Assembly: GCF_001660705.2 (NCBI RefSeq)
Contig: NZ_LYBV02000026.1
Location: 278,000 to 341,999 of the forward strand
DNA: 64,000 nt
Source of the DNA: Saccharicrinis aurantiacus
Lineage (GTDB): Bacteria; Bacteroidota; Bacteroidia; Bacteroidales; Marinilabiliaceae
Reading direction: 5' to 3'
The notes beneath the pieces are model-generated. The model worked only from the letters and a program-made list of their open reading frames with translations. It was not told where the DNA came from and searched no databases. The position numbers and the translations under genes are program-made. Below, piece by piece: positions 19,061 through 28,182 of this stretch (positions are counted from its first letter, which is position 1; each line of letters starts with the position of its first letter).

Positions 19061-20935
19061 ATGAAAAAAACAACAGATATAAAAATTGTCTTTTTATTTG
19101 TAGTATTTCTTTTAATTATTGAAGGTATATCTGCACAAGAAAAACCAAATATTGTTTGGATAACCACCGAAGATAATTCAGCTCGATGGTTACGTTTGTA
19201 CGATGCTGAAAATGGCGTGCCGATGCCCAATGTTGAGAAGTTGGCTGATCATGGATTGGTTTTTAACAATGCCTTTTCAAACGGAGCTGTTTGTTCGGTG
19301 GCGCGTAGTACTTTGTTAACGGGTTGCTATGGGCCAAGGGTTGGCAGCCAGTTTCACCGCCATGCCTTTGCAGTTCCTATGCCTAATGGATTAAGAACTT
19401 ATCCTGAGTATTTTAAAGAGGCCGGTTACTACACCGCTAACTGTGCCAAAACCGATTACAATTTTGATGTTGATGTGCATGGCATTTGGGATGCCTGTTC
19501 AAAACAAGCATCGTTTAGAAATAGAAAACCAGGACAGCCATTTTTGCAGGTGTGGAGCTTACAGGATACGCACGAAAGTAGAATGCACAAACTCCTAGAT
19601 AATAGGGATGAATCTACACTTATTACACGCCCTAACTCTGTAAAAATATATCCTTACCACCCAAATACGCCAGCATTCCGTAAATCGTATGCACATTATT
19701 ACGATAAGCATCGTGATGATGACAAGCGTATTGGAGCTTTAATTCAGCAGTTAGAAGAAGATGACTTAATGGATAATACCATCATATTTTATTATGGAGA
19801 TCATGGTGGTACTTTGCCGCGTTCAAAGGGATATATCTACGAAAGTGGTTTGCAAGTTCCTTTTGTGGTTTATATCCCCGAAAAATGGAAACATCTTTTT
19901 CCTGCTCAAGCAGGAGAGAGAATTGATGGTTTTGTGAGTTTTGTTGATTTTGCGCCAACAATTTTAAATTTAGCGGGTATAGAGGTACCAAAACAGATGG
20001 ATGGAATTCCATTTTTAGGCGAAGGAGTGAAGCTAAGTAAACTCAATAAAAGAGAAGAAACTTACGGTCATGCCGATAGGTTTGATGAAAAGTACGATTT
20101 GGTGCGTAGCTATCGCAAAGGAAAGTATAAGTATATGCGCAGTTATCAGCCATTTAATATTGATGGTTTGTATAACGATTATAGATACCAACAAGTGGGT
20201 TATAAAGAATGGAGATCGTTATATGATGCCAATAAACTAAATGCCATCCAATCGGCATTTTTCGAGAAGCGTGCTCCTGAAGCTTTGTACGATATAGAAG
20301 CTGATCCGCACGAAACTGTAAACTTAGCAGCAGACCCAGCTTATGCTAAAACCTTAGCAAAAATGAGAAAGGGTTTAAGCCAGCAGTTTTTATCCATAAA
20401 TGATTTGAGTTTTTATCCTGAGGCTTATTTAGAGAAAGCAGCTTTGGAAAATCCAGTTCAATTCGGACTAGATCATCATAAAGAAATTGCGGAATTAATG
20501 GCTATTGCCGATTTAGAGTTGAAGCCTTTTAATGAGGTAAAATCAGATATAAAAAAGGCCTTGGTTTCAACTAATCCGTGGAAACGTTATTGGGCTTTAA
20601 TTGTATGTAGCTCTTTTGGCGATGAAGCAAAAGAATTTATACCTGAAGCAATACAAATCGTGAAAAACGATTCTGAAGTTTTAGTAAAACTAAGGGCTGC
20701 CGAATACCTTGCTTTAATAGGAGAGAAAAACCCTGTTAAAATTTTCGAGACTCTTTTAAGTAATAATCAAAATCCACTTGAAATTTTATTGATACTCAAT
20801 TCAGCTACTTTATTAAAAACATTGGATTCAGACTTAGAATTTGTGTTAAATGCTGAGGCCTTGCTGAAAACAGGAGGTGGCGATAAGAATAAAGAAAAGT
20901 GGATACAGAGACGAATCGAATTTCTTAGTATGTAA
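19061..20935 (+). CDS. S1-type sulfatase with CSVAR motif and C-terminal helical-repeat region
   Basis: A 624-residue sulfatase with a signal peptide (residues about 1-25, ending GISAQ). ATG at 19061 is preferred to TTG at 19055. The metal site reads ITTEDNS instead of the common DD pair, and the formylglycine Cys is Cys78 in AVCSVARSTLLTG, where Val and Ala replace the usual Pro and Ser. YGDHGG supplies the second metal site. After about residue 470 the sequence is all-helical and HEAT-like (STNPWKRYWALIVCSSFGDEA, then VKLRAAEYLALIGEKNP), a C-terminal extension not needed for sulfatase activity. Placed between the two GH29 genes, it may remove a sulfate that would block GH29 action, for example on L-galactose-6-sulfate; that is inference. 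Confidence 0.9.
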   Translation: MKKTTDIKIVFLFVVFLLIIEGISAQEKPNIVWITTEDNSARWLRLYDAENGVPMPNVEKLADHGLVFNNAFSNGAVCSVARSTLLTGCYGPRVGSQFHRHAFAVPMPNGLRTYPEYFKEAGYYTANCAKTDYNFDVDVHGIWDACSKQASFRNRKPGQPFLQVWSLQDTHESRMHKLLDNRDESTLITRPNSVKIYPYHPNTPAFRKSYAHYYDKHRDDDKRIGALIQQLEEDDLMDNTIIFYYGDHGGTLPRSKGYIYESGLQVPFVVYIPEKWKHLFPAQAGERIDGFVSFVDFAPTILNLAGIEVPKQMDGIPFLGEGVKLSKLNKREETYGHADRFDEKYDLVRSYRKGKYKYMRSYQPFNIDGLYNDYRYQQVGYKEWRSLYDANKLNAIQSAFFEKRAPEALYDIEADPHETVNLAADPAYAKTLAKMRKGLSQQFLSINDLSFYPEAYLEKAALENPVQFGLDHHKEIAELMAIADLELKPFNEVKSDIKKALVSTNPWKRYWALIVCSSFGDEAKEFIPEAIQIVKNDSEVLVKLRAAEYLALIGEKNPVKIFETLLSNNQNPLEILLILNSATLLKTLDSDLEFVLNAEALLKTGGGDKNKEKWIQRRIEFLSM

Positions 20936-21058
20936 GTGTAGTCTATATCTTAAGAATTTATAAAGCATCACGATTAAGTTTTAAATACACAAGGCAATGA
21001 TTAACTAAGGTTTGTAAATCAGTCTTGTGTCTTGAATCTTGAAACTAATATTGAAAAT

Positions 21059-22588
21059 ATGAAAATTAAAACAATAATTTCATCTGCTGCGGTACTGTTT
21101 CTATCATATGCATGTACAACTAGCAATACAAATTCAGCATCGGATGAGGTAAAAGAGTATCAGCCAACATTTGAGTCTTTGAGCCAGCATGAGGCAGCTC
21201 CTGAATGGTTTCAGGATGCTAAATTAGGAATGTATTTTCATTGGGGACCGTATAGCGTTCCTGCATACGGATCGGCATGGTACCCTGCCAATATGTACTT
21301 AAAAGGAAGTAAGGTAAATCAATTTCACGAGAAGAATTTTGGGCCAATAGAAGAGTTTGGTTACGAAGATTTTATCCCAATGTTTAAGGGCGAGCATTTT
21401 GATGCTGAAGAGTGGGCTAATTTATTTAAAATGACAGGTGCTAAATTTGCAGGACCTATTGCACAACACCACGATGGTTTTGCTATGTGGGATAGTGATG
21501 TTAACCCATGGAACTGTGTAGATATGGGACCAAAACGAGATATTACTGGCGAGTTATTTGCTGCTCTTCGAAAACGTGAAATAAAAACAATCGCCACCTT
21601 GCATCATGCCCGTAACGGACAGCGTAATGCAAATACGCCAGAATATTGGCTAAAAAATGGTTTTAATAGTCATTACCCTTATCATCCTGATTTACCAACA
21701 GCAACAACCGATCCCAAGCTTCGTAAGCTGTTCGGAAATTGGGAAAATATAGAAGATTTTAACCAATATTGGTTAGATCAGGTTGTGGAAGTGGTTGATA
21801 AATACCAACCAGATATTCTTTGGTACGACTCGTGGTTGAACATGATTCCTGAAGAAAAAATTAACGAAATGGTAGCTTATCATTTCAATAGTGGATTAAA
21901 AAATAAGCAAGAAGTTGTGGTTTGTAGCAAGCATCAAGATATTCCGTGGGAGTATGGTGTTGACGATATGGAGCAAGGTGGACGTAGAGATATTTATCCA
22001 TTGCCATGGATGACTGACGTAACGCTTTCGAACAAGCGATGGATGTATGTAGAAGGAGAGCCTTATAAAGAAGCTGCCCTTGTGGTGCGTAACATGATTG
22101 ATGTGTGGAGTAAAAACGGAACAGTATTGTTAAACATTTCGCCTCGTGCCGATGGTGTAATAAATCAGGAGCAACGCGATATTTTAAAAGATATTGGTGA
22201 CTGGATGAATGTGCATGGTGAGGCAGTCTATGGCACGCGTCCGTTTCATATCTTTGGTTACGGTACAGCCAATGCTTCAGATGCCTCTCACGACGGTCAG
22301 TCGGCTAAAATTAAGTATACAGCAAACGATGTTCGTTATACCGTTGCCAAAGATAAAAAGTCGATGTATGTATTTTTTCTTGGTGTGCCCGAAGGTGGAA
22401 AACGTATTAATATGAGAGCAATAGGAGGATTTCACCGTAACCAGCCTCCTTCACCAATTAAGGATATTAAGCTGATTGGATCAAATGTTCAAGTAAAATG
22501 GAAATTAACACCACAAACCCTACAAATTAATATGCCCGATGTGGAATACAACCCAATTGCCACAGTATTAAAATTAGAGTTAGAATAG
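21059..22588 (+). CDS. GH29 alpha-L-fucosidase/alpha-L-galactosidase (copy 2), lipoprotein
   Basis: A 509-residue predicted lipoprotein (FLSYAC lipobox); ATG at 21059 is chosen over TTG at 21032 because it begins the signal peptide. GH29 blocks are present: WFQDAKLGMYFHWGPYSVP, QHHDGFAMWDS, TLHHARNGQ and the nucleophile segment QPDILWYDSW (Asp257). It is clearly related to copy 1 but distant: only short blocks match, and in the general GH29 His region copy 1 has HHSWLWG while this copy has HHARNG, so the two may prefer different leaving groups or sulfation states. It is followed 110 bases later by uxaB. Confidence 0.92.
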   Translation: MKIKTIISSAAVLFLSYACTTSNTNSASDEVKEYQPTFESLSQHEAAPEWFQDAKLGMYFHWGPYSVPAYGSAWYPANMYLKGSKVNQFHEKNFGPIEEFGYEDFIPMFKGEHFDAEEWANLFKMTGAKFAGPIAQHHDGFAMWDSDVNPWNCVDMGPKRDITGELFAALRKREIKTIATLHHARNGQRNANTPEYWLKNGFNSHYPYHPDLPTATTDPKLRKLFGNWENIEDFNQYWLDQVVEVVDKYQPDILWYDSWLNMIPEEKINEMVAYHFNSGLKNKQEVVVCSKHQDIPWEYGVDDMEQGGRRDIYPLPWMTDVTLSNKRWMYVEGEPYKEAALVVRNMIDVWSKNGTVLLNISPRADGVINQEQRDILKDIGDWMNVHGEAVYGTRPFHIFGYGTANASDASHDGQSAKIKYTANDVRYTVAKDKKSMYVFFLGVPEGGKRINMRAIGGFHRNQPPSPIKDIKLIGSNVQVKWKLTPQTLQINMPDVEYNPIATVLKLELE

Positions 22589-22698
22589 AGTTCAGACGAT
22601 AGATAATTAGATAATAGATAATTGACCTGAAGTTTGGCTTCATGTAAATTAAGTCTTTTATCACTTGTCTAATAGTCTAATATCGAAAAAAAGGAATT

Positions 22699-24129
22699 AT
22701 GAAAAATATAAACAAATCAGAAATAGCAAAACCCAATTATCCTGTTAAAGTATTGCAGTTTGGCGAGGGGAATTTTTTACGAGCCTTTGTTGATTGGATG
22801 ATAAACAAAGCCAATCACTCAAATAATCTAAATATGGGTGTGGTACTTGTTCAGCCATTGGCAAACGGAATGGTTCCGATGCTAAAAGCACAAGATAATT
22901 TGTACCACGTGGTACTTGAGGGAATCAAAGAGGGTAAGCCGGTTCGCGAAATTGATTGTGTAGATTGTATTGTAGATGCAGTTAATCCTTACAACGAATA
23001 CGAACATTATAAAAACTACTTTTTAAGCGAGGATTTAGAGTTTGTAATTTCCAATACCACCGAAGCCGGTATCAGTAGAGTTCAGAACGAGGATATTTAT
23101 GCTACGCCTCCACAATCGTTCCCGGGTAAAGTATGTGCTTTATTGCTTGAGCGTTTTAAAAAGTACAATGGCGACACAGCCAAAGGACTAACTTTTATTT
23201 GTTGCGAGTTGATTGAAAACAATGCTACTACACTTAAGGAGATAGTGTTGGAGTTGGCAGTGCAAAATAATTTAGATGCAGCGTTTGTATCATGGATTAA
23301 TAATGCCTGTCATTTCTGCAATTCTTTAGTCGATCGTATTGTAACCGGTTTCCCTAAAGATACCATTAAGGAGCTACAGGCCGAGATTGGTTTTGAAGAT
23401 AATATGTTGGTAACTGCCGAGTATTATCACCTTTGGGCTATTGATGCCAATCCAACGGTAATGGAGAAATTTCCATTACATAAAGCAGGCTTGCATGTGG
23501 AGTGGGTCAGCGATATGAAAACCTTTAGAGACAAAAAAGTACGTGTGCTTAATGGCGCACATACTGCATTGGTTCCTGTGGGTTTATTAGCAGGGCACGA
23601 AACCGTAAAAGAGGCTTTCGCCGATGCGGATGTTGAGTCTTTTATACGTGGTATGGTTGACGCTGAAGTTTTACCAAACATTGAAGGTGATACAGAGGAG
23701 CTAAAAGCTTTTGCCGCTGAAATATTAGATCGCTTTTTCAACCCCTATATCAAACATTATTTAAAGGATATTTCGCTGAATTCTTTATCAAAATGGGTAA
23801 CACGTGATTTACCTTCGTTAAAGGATTATCAGTCTAAAACTACGGAGTTACCTGAGCGCCTATCCTTATCACTAGCAGCTTTATTAGCTTTGTATCATCC
23901 CGAAAATAAAATCGGTTTTAAAGCAAACGATACGCCTGAATTGCTTACGCAGATAAATCAAGTTTGGACTTCGGATACATCAATAGCAGAGCAGGTAAAA
24001 AGCATTTTGTCCAATACTGAAATTTGGGGCGAGGACTTAAACCAAATAGGCGGATTATCGGATAAAGTGGCAACATTTTTTACGCTAATTACAGAAAAAG
24101 GAATGCAGCACGTATTGCAAAGTTTGTAG
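22699..24129 (+). CDS. uxaB: Tagaturonate reductase (altronate oxidoreductase)
   Basis: A 476-residue cytoplasmic NAD-dependent enzyme of the mannitol dehydrogenase family that interconverts D-tagaturonate and D-altronate. QFGEGNFLRAFVDWMI at residues about 14-29 is the family nucleotide-binding opening, ISNTTEAGI and FICCELIENNATTL are typical of UxaB, and KVRVLNGAHTALVPVGLLAGHETV (broken here into its two halves, KVRVLNGAHT and VPVGLLAGHE) is the conserved catalytic-domain block. In galacturonate catabolism it follows UxaC, which is absent here. Another known entry to D-tagaturonate is oxidation of L-galactonate, which would suit L-galactose released by the GH29 enzymes. It lies downstream of the glycosidases and upstream of uxaA. 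Confidence 0.9.
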   Translation: MKNINKSEIAKPNYPVKVLQFGEGNFLRAFVDWMINKANHSNNLNMGVVLVQPLANGMVPMLKAQDNLYHVVLEGIKEGKPVREIDCVDCIVDAVNPYNEYEHYKNYFLSEDLEFVISNTTEAGISRVQNEDIYATPPQSFPGKVCALLLERFKKYNGDTAKGLTFICCELIENNATTLKEIVLELAVQNNLDAAFVSWINNACHFCNSLVDRIVTGFPKDTIKELQAEIGFEDNMLVTAEYYHLWAIDANPTVMEKFPLHKAGLHVEWVSDMKTFRDKKVRVLNGAHTALVPVGLLAGHETVKEAFADADVESFIRGMVDAEVLPNIEGDTEELKAFAAEILDRFFNPYIKHYLKDISLNSLSKWVTRDLPSLKDYQSKTTELPERLSLSLAALLALYHPENKIGFKANDTPELLTQINQVWTSDTSIAEQVKSILSNTEIWGEDLNQIGGLSDKVATFFTLITEKGMQHVLQSL

Positions 24130-24287
24130 TTATTCAGTCGTCTGTTTGTGCCACGGTGAACGGCCTAAAAACCAAATTAATTATTAACAATTAATGTAAC
24201 TATTTAGTATGAAGTATTATGAATACAAGGGCTTTAACGGTTGATTAATATTAGTATAACTAATAAGCGAATAATACCTAAGCGCCT

Positions 24288-24368
24288 CGTCATGGCGAGG
24301 TACGTGGCCATCTCAAGGGAGATGCAAAAGGTAAATGCCCTAAGATTGCTTCGTTCCTAGTAATGACG
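24288..24368. repeat. REP-like imperfect palindromic element in the uxaB-uxaA gap
   Basis: An 81-base imperfect inverted repeat. The left arm begins CGTCATGGCGAGGTACG and the right arm ends CGTTCCTAGTAATGACG; when one is reverse-complemented they agree at most positions. Inside the left half is a perfect small hairpin, CATCTC-AAGG-GAGATG (24309-24324). The sequence resembles dispersed elements with the core CGTCATTGCGAGG that I recall from other bacterial genomes. Its G+C is well above the flanking AT-rich DNA. It may end or modulate transcription between the two genes. Confidence 0.6.
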
Positions 24369-24417
24369 CCATGCCGTAAAAATCATCCTGAATAGTTACT
24401 CATTAAAAATTAATCAA

Positions 24418-25905
24418 GTGTCAGAGATATTAAAAATACAGTCAAAAGATAATGTTGTAGTGGCACTAAAGGCCATGAACAGTGGCGATGTAATTGAAGT
24501 AAATAACACTAAAATTACCATTGCCGAAACCATTCCTTTCGGACATAAAATAGCAACGGAAGCTATTGCCAAAGGTGGTTTAGTAAGCAAGTATGGCGCT
24601 CCAATCGGAGGGGCATCAAAAGCAATAAAACAAGGCGAGCATGTGCATTCGCATAACCTAAGTACGCTTTTATCGGATAACCTGACTTACGTATATGAGC
24701 CCCTTGAATTTAAAGCAGAAGCTAAAAAAGCAAACGCTACGTTTATGGGATATCAACGTAAGTTAGGTAAGGTTGGAATTCGTAACGAGTTTTGGATTGT
24801 TCCTACCGTAGGTTGTGTTAATGGTCAGGCTAAGCAAATTATTGAGATGCTAAAGGCCGATATGGATACTTCGTTTATGGATGATTTACTGGTGCTAAAC
24901 CACCAGTATGGTTGTTCGCAGCTAGGGGGCGATCATGAAAATACGCGTAAAGCTTTGGCGGCTGCCATCAAACATCCCAACGCCGGAGGAGTGTTAGTGA
25001 TGGGCTTGGGTTGCGAAAATAATCAGATTAGTGCCTTAAAAGAAGCCATGGGTGAGTTTGACGAAGACCGTGTGAAGTTTTTAGTGGCTCAGGAAGTTGA
25101 AGATGAAGTTGAGGCGGGTTTTGAATTAGCCAAGGAGCTTTGTTTGAACATGAGAAACGATAGTAGAGTAGAGGTGCCCATGTCGCAACTTAGCATTGGT
25201 TTAAAATGTGGTGGTAGCGATGCCTTTTCGGGTATTACAGCTAATCCGTTATTGGGTGCTTTTTCAGATTGGTTGGTACAGCAAGGCGGTAGCACGGTTT
25301 TAACCGAAGTGCCCGAAATGTTTGGTGCCGAAACCACACTGATGAATAGAGCCAAAAATAGTTCGGTTTTTGAGAAAACAGTTGGTTTAATAAACGGTTT
25401 TAAAGATTATTTCAGAAGCAACAATCAGGTGATTTACGAAAATCCATCTCCCGGAAATAAAGATGGTGGTATTACTACTCTTGAAGAAAAATCTTTGGGA
25501 AATGTACAAAAGGGTGGTTCATCTTTAGTGGTGGATGTGTTAGATTATGGCGAGCAAATAAAAGAACATGGTTTAAACTTGTTATGGTCGCCAGGCAACG
25601 ACTTGGTATCGAGTTCTGCTTTAGGTATGGCTTCGTGCCAGATGGTATTGTTTACCACAGGGCGAGGCACACCGTTTGGTAGTTTTGTGCCTACCATGAA
25701 AATTGCCAGTAACTCTGCCTTGTATAATAGAAAAACCAACTGGATGGATTTTGATGCCGGTCAGTTAATTGATAGCACTTCAAAGGATGCTTTGTTAAGC
25801 GAGTTTATTGATTTTATTACAGAAATAGCCAATGGCAAAAAGCTAAAACATGAATTGACTCACTCAAAGGAGTTGGCTATTTTTAAAAGTGGTGTTACCC
25901 TTTAA
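24418..25905 (+). CDS. uxaA: Altronate dehydratase
   Basis: A 495-residue cytoplasmic enzyme that dehydrates D-altronate to 2-keto-3-deoxy-D-gluconate (KDG). The start is GTG at 24418; no in-frame ATG is nearby. Residues about 10-90 are the SAF domain (NTKITIAETIPFGHKIA, KQGEHVHSHNLST) and the rest is the UxaA catalytic domain with RNEFWIVPTVGCVNGQAKQI, HQYGCSQLGGDHENTRKAL, VMGLGCENNQIS and LKCGGSDAFSGITANP, where conserved Cys residues mark the iron site. UxaB makes its substrate, so the pair is one metabolic unit although a palindromic element separates them. KDG kinase and aldolase genes are not in the window. Confidence 0.93.
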   Translation: MSEILKIQSKDNVVVALKAMNSGDVIEVNNTKITIAETIPFGHKIATEAIAKGGLVSKYGAPIGGASKAIKQGEHVHSHNLSTLLSDNLTYVYEPLEFKAEAKKANATFMGYQRKLGKVGIRNEFWIVPTVGCVNGQAKQIIEMLKADMDTSFMDDLLVLNHQYGCSQLGGDHENTRKALAAAIKHPNAGGVLVMGLGCENNQISALKEAMGEFDEDRVKFLVAQEVEDEVEAGFELAKELCLNMRNDSRVEVPMSQLSIGLKCGGSDAFSGITANPLLGAFSDWLVQQGGSTVLTEVPEMFGAETTLMNRAKNSSVFEKTVGLINGFKDYFRSNNQVIYENPSPGNKDGGITTLEEKSLGNVQKGGSSLVVDVLDYGEQIKEHGLNLLWSPGNDLVSSSALGMASCQMVLFTTGRGTPFGSFVPTMKIASNSALYNRKTNWMDFDAGQLIDSTSKDALLSEFIDFITEIANGKKLKHELTHSKELAIFKSGVTL

Positions 25906-25937
25906 TCTTACAGCATATAAGAGTTTTAAATAACTTC

Positions 25938-25971
25938 AAAAAAAAATCAAGGCTTTCCCCGAAAGACTTGA
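25938..25971 (-). terminator. Terminator for the minus-strand prolyl oligopeptidase gene
   Basis: TCAAG-G-CTTT pairs with AAAG-A-CTTGA around a loop of C and G. On the plus strand nine A precede it, so the minus-strand transcript ends in nine U. Confidence 0.65.
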
Positions 25972-25978
25972 CTATATG

Positions 25979-26019
25979 AATCCCCACAGCAGGTATGCCC
26001 CCTGCGTGGGGATTTTTTT
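25979..26019 (+). terminator. Terminator for the uxaA transcript
   Basis: AATCCCCAC-A-GCAGG pairs with CCTGCGTGGGGATT with one bulged A, followed by seven T on the plus strand. It is 74 bases past the uxaA stop and directly before the end of the convergent prolyl oligopeptidase gene. Confidence 0.8.
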
Positions 26020-26025
26020 ATCCGA

Positions 26026-28182
26026 TTAATAATACCTTAGATTCAGTTGTTTATATAAAAAACAATACTTAAGTAGTTGGGTGCTATTTCTGTCGTTGTA
26101 TGTTAATCCACCATTATGGCCGGCTCCATGGGTACGGTACATTACGTATTGTGATTTAGGCGAACCCTTTTCTTGAAGAGTAGCTAAAAATTTGTAGGAG
26201 TGTAATGGAGGAACCCTATCATCAGAGTCGCCCGTAATAAGCAACACATTTGGGTAAACAGTATCTTCTTTAATTTGATGCAATGGTGAGTAGTTTGACA
26301 GAGCTTTATACTCTAATGAATCAGTTACATTTCCAAATTCAATTAAATTAGTACTCGCCTGTCCTACGGTAAATTTAGAACAGCGCAACATATCATAAGG
26401 GCCAGCCTCTGCTACCACAGCTTTAAATAAATCGGGGCGTTGTGTAAATGCAGCTGCAACCAGCAAGCCTCCATGTGATTTACCATTAATTGCTATTTTG
26501 CTAGCATTAGTATATCCCTCAGAACTTAAATACTCAGCAGAAGCAATAAAGTCGTCTATTGTATTTTGTTTGTTTACCCCACGTCCTTGCAGTGCCCAAT
26601 CAGAACCTAATGCACCACCACCTCTAATGTTTGGTACAGCAAGAATACCTCCATTTATAATCCAAGCAGTTTTCCAGGCATCATACCTAGGAGAAATAGT
26701 GGTACCGTATCCGCCATAACCATATATCAGAGTTGGATTCTTACCATTTAATTTTGTTTTTTTTAAACAGGTAATATACATTGGTATCTCAGTACCATCT
26801 TTTGACTTATAAAGTACATATCGCGTTTCAATTCGGTTAACGTTATACGGTAAAAACAGTGTTTCTTCTGCCTCTGTTTTAAGCATTTCTAACGATATCT
26901 TAAATGTAAGAGGAGGATGATAAAATGAACTTACTATGTATTTAGCATATTTAGGATTTTCTTCATCTTCATTAGATATAAAGTTTACTGTTCTACCCAC
27001 AGGAAAATCCATCTTTTTCAGGAGTTGACCACTTAAATCAAATATCATTACAAATGACTCTGCATTTTTTATATAGGTGCAAGCTAGCCTATTACTTTTT
27101 AGATAATTTACATTCTTTAGGGTAACATCGTATTCAGGTATAATTTCTTTAACATCGTTGAGTGTATTAATATTGGCTTTCATAATGCGCCAGTTAGGAG
27201 CTTCAATATTTGTTTTAAGTAAAACAGTATCACCAATTACTTCTTCTATACTTACCAGTGTATTATTTTTATTTGGAAATATAATGAAATCCTTTATCGA
27301 AAAGTTCTCAATGCTGTCATTGGCAAAGGCATAGCTTTGAAAAATTTTATTGTTTACATATTGGTATCGTTTAATAAATAGTCTATCACCAATACCTGAG
27401 AAAGAAAAATTATTTTGGTCATTTTTATCAGGATTAATAAATAGTACTGGGTCACTAGATTGCGAAGTACCCATTGTGTGGTGAAATAGCTTTTGCCCAG
27501 TTGCTAAGTCAAGATGCTCTTGTCCTTCTTTTGGCTTATTAAAGGCATCATAATATAATCCTGAGTTGCCCCAATATAGGGTAGATCCCGACCTCAAGTG
27601 GTGTAGTTCGTCAGCTAAGCGTTTACCCGTTTTTAAGTCGAAAAAGTATACCGTTACCCAGTCATCGCCATTTATACTAGTGGTTATGGCAACAATTGTA
27701 TTGGCTTTATTAACTAGCATATCACGGTACAATATATTGTCATCTTTGTTGCTAACATAGTCTTTGCCGCGCATTAGGGTTTTGTAGGTTCCCATATCGC
27801 CTTTTTTGTACCTCAGATTCGGAGATTTATTTAATTGTATAGTTTCAAGTGTAAATTGATAAGTGGTATCCTTTTTACTTTTTTTATTCTTCTCAATAGT
27901 TTGACCATCAAATAGAATAGATTGTATTTGTCTATCGAGGTACCTTGCGTTAGTTTGTTGACTTTGGACTTTTTTTGCTAGTTTATCTTGCTCTTCAAGC
28001 CAAGCATTAATATGTAAATCATTGGGGTTTTCCATCCATTGATACGGATCTGCCACTTCATCACCAAAATAGGTATTTACTGCCGAGCTATCCTTAAAAG
28101 CTTTAGGATATTGATAGGTTTTTTGGGCATTGATATTAGCGCATAGGCTTAATGTAATTAGGCAATTGGTAAGTAATTTCAT
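26026..28182 (-). CDS. Secreted prolyl oligopeptidase (peptidase family S9A)
   Basis: A 718-residue serine peptidase that cleaves short peptides, typically after Pro. A signal peptide (residues about 1-19, ending NINAQ) places it in the periplasm or outside. The N-terminal DPYQWMENPND segment and the following beta-propeller are characteristic of S9A. The C-terminal alpha/beta-hydrolase domain has PNIRGGGALGSDWALQGRG, the nucleophile Ser569 in GKSHGGLLVAAAFTQRPD, the Asp in TGDSDDRVPP and the His in GAGHNGG. It is convergent with uxaA and has its own terminator, so it is probably not part of the galactan cassette. A TAGTTTTG box at 28229-28236 may be its promoter. Confidence 0.93.
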   Translation of the reverse strand: MKLLTNCLITLSLCANINAQKTYQYPKAFKDSSAVNTYFGDEVADPYQWMENPNDLHINAWLEEQDKLAKKVQSQQTNARYLDRQIQSILFDGQTIEKNKKSKKDTTYQFTLETIQLNKSPNLRYKKGDMGTYKTLMRGKDYVSNKDDNILYRDMLVNKANTIVAITTSINGDDWVTVYFFDLKTGKRLADELHHLRSGSTLYWGNSGLYYDAFNKPKEGQEHLDLATGQKLFHHTMGTSQSSDPVLFINPDKNDQNNFSFSGIGDRLFIKRYQYVNNKIFQSYAFANDSIENFSIKDFIIFPNKNNTLVSIEEVIGDTVLLKTNIEAPNWRIMKANINTLNDVKEIIPEYDVTLKNVNYLKSNRLACTYIKNAESFVMIFDLSGQLLKKMDFPVGRTVNFISNEDEENPKYAKYIVSSFYHPPLTFKISLEMLKTEAEETLFLPYNVNRIETRYVLYKSKDGTEIPMYITCLKKTKLNGKNPTLIYGYGGYGTTISPRYDAWKTAWIINGGILAVPNIRGGGALGSDWALQGRGVNKQNTIDDFIASAEYLSSEGYTNASKIAINGKSHGGLLVAAAFTQRPDLFKAVVAEAGPYDMLRCSKFTVGQASTNLIEFGNVTDSLEYKALSNYSPLHQIKEDTVYPNVLLITGDSDDRVPPLHSYKFLATLQEKGSPKSQYVMYRTHGAGHNGGLTYNDRNSTQLLKYCFLYKQLNLRYY

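Noticed and set aside
5781..22588. Reading the cassette as a fucoidan locus because of GH29 and sulfatases
   Set aside because: No GH107, GH168, GH95 or GH141 enzyme and no fucose isomerase, kinase or aldolase was seen; GH117 and uxaA/uxaB fit agar/porphyran better. Not excluded.
23427..23741. Minus-strand open frame of 104 codons opposite uxaB
   Set aside because: It is antisense to a well-supported enzyme and its composition (Ser, Ala, Thr-rich) is that of a shadow frame.
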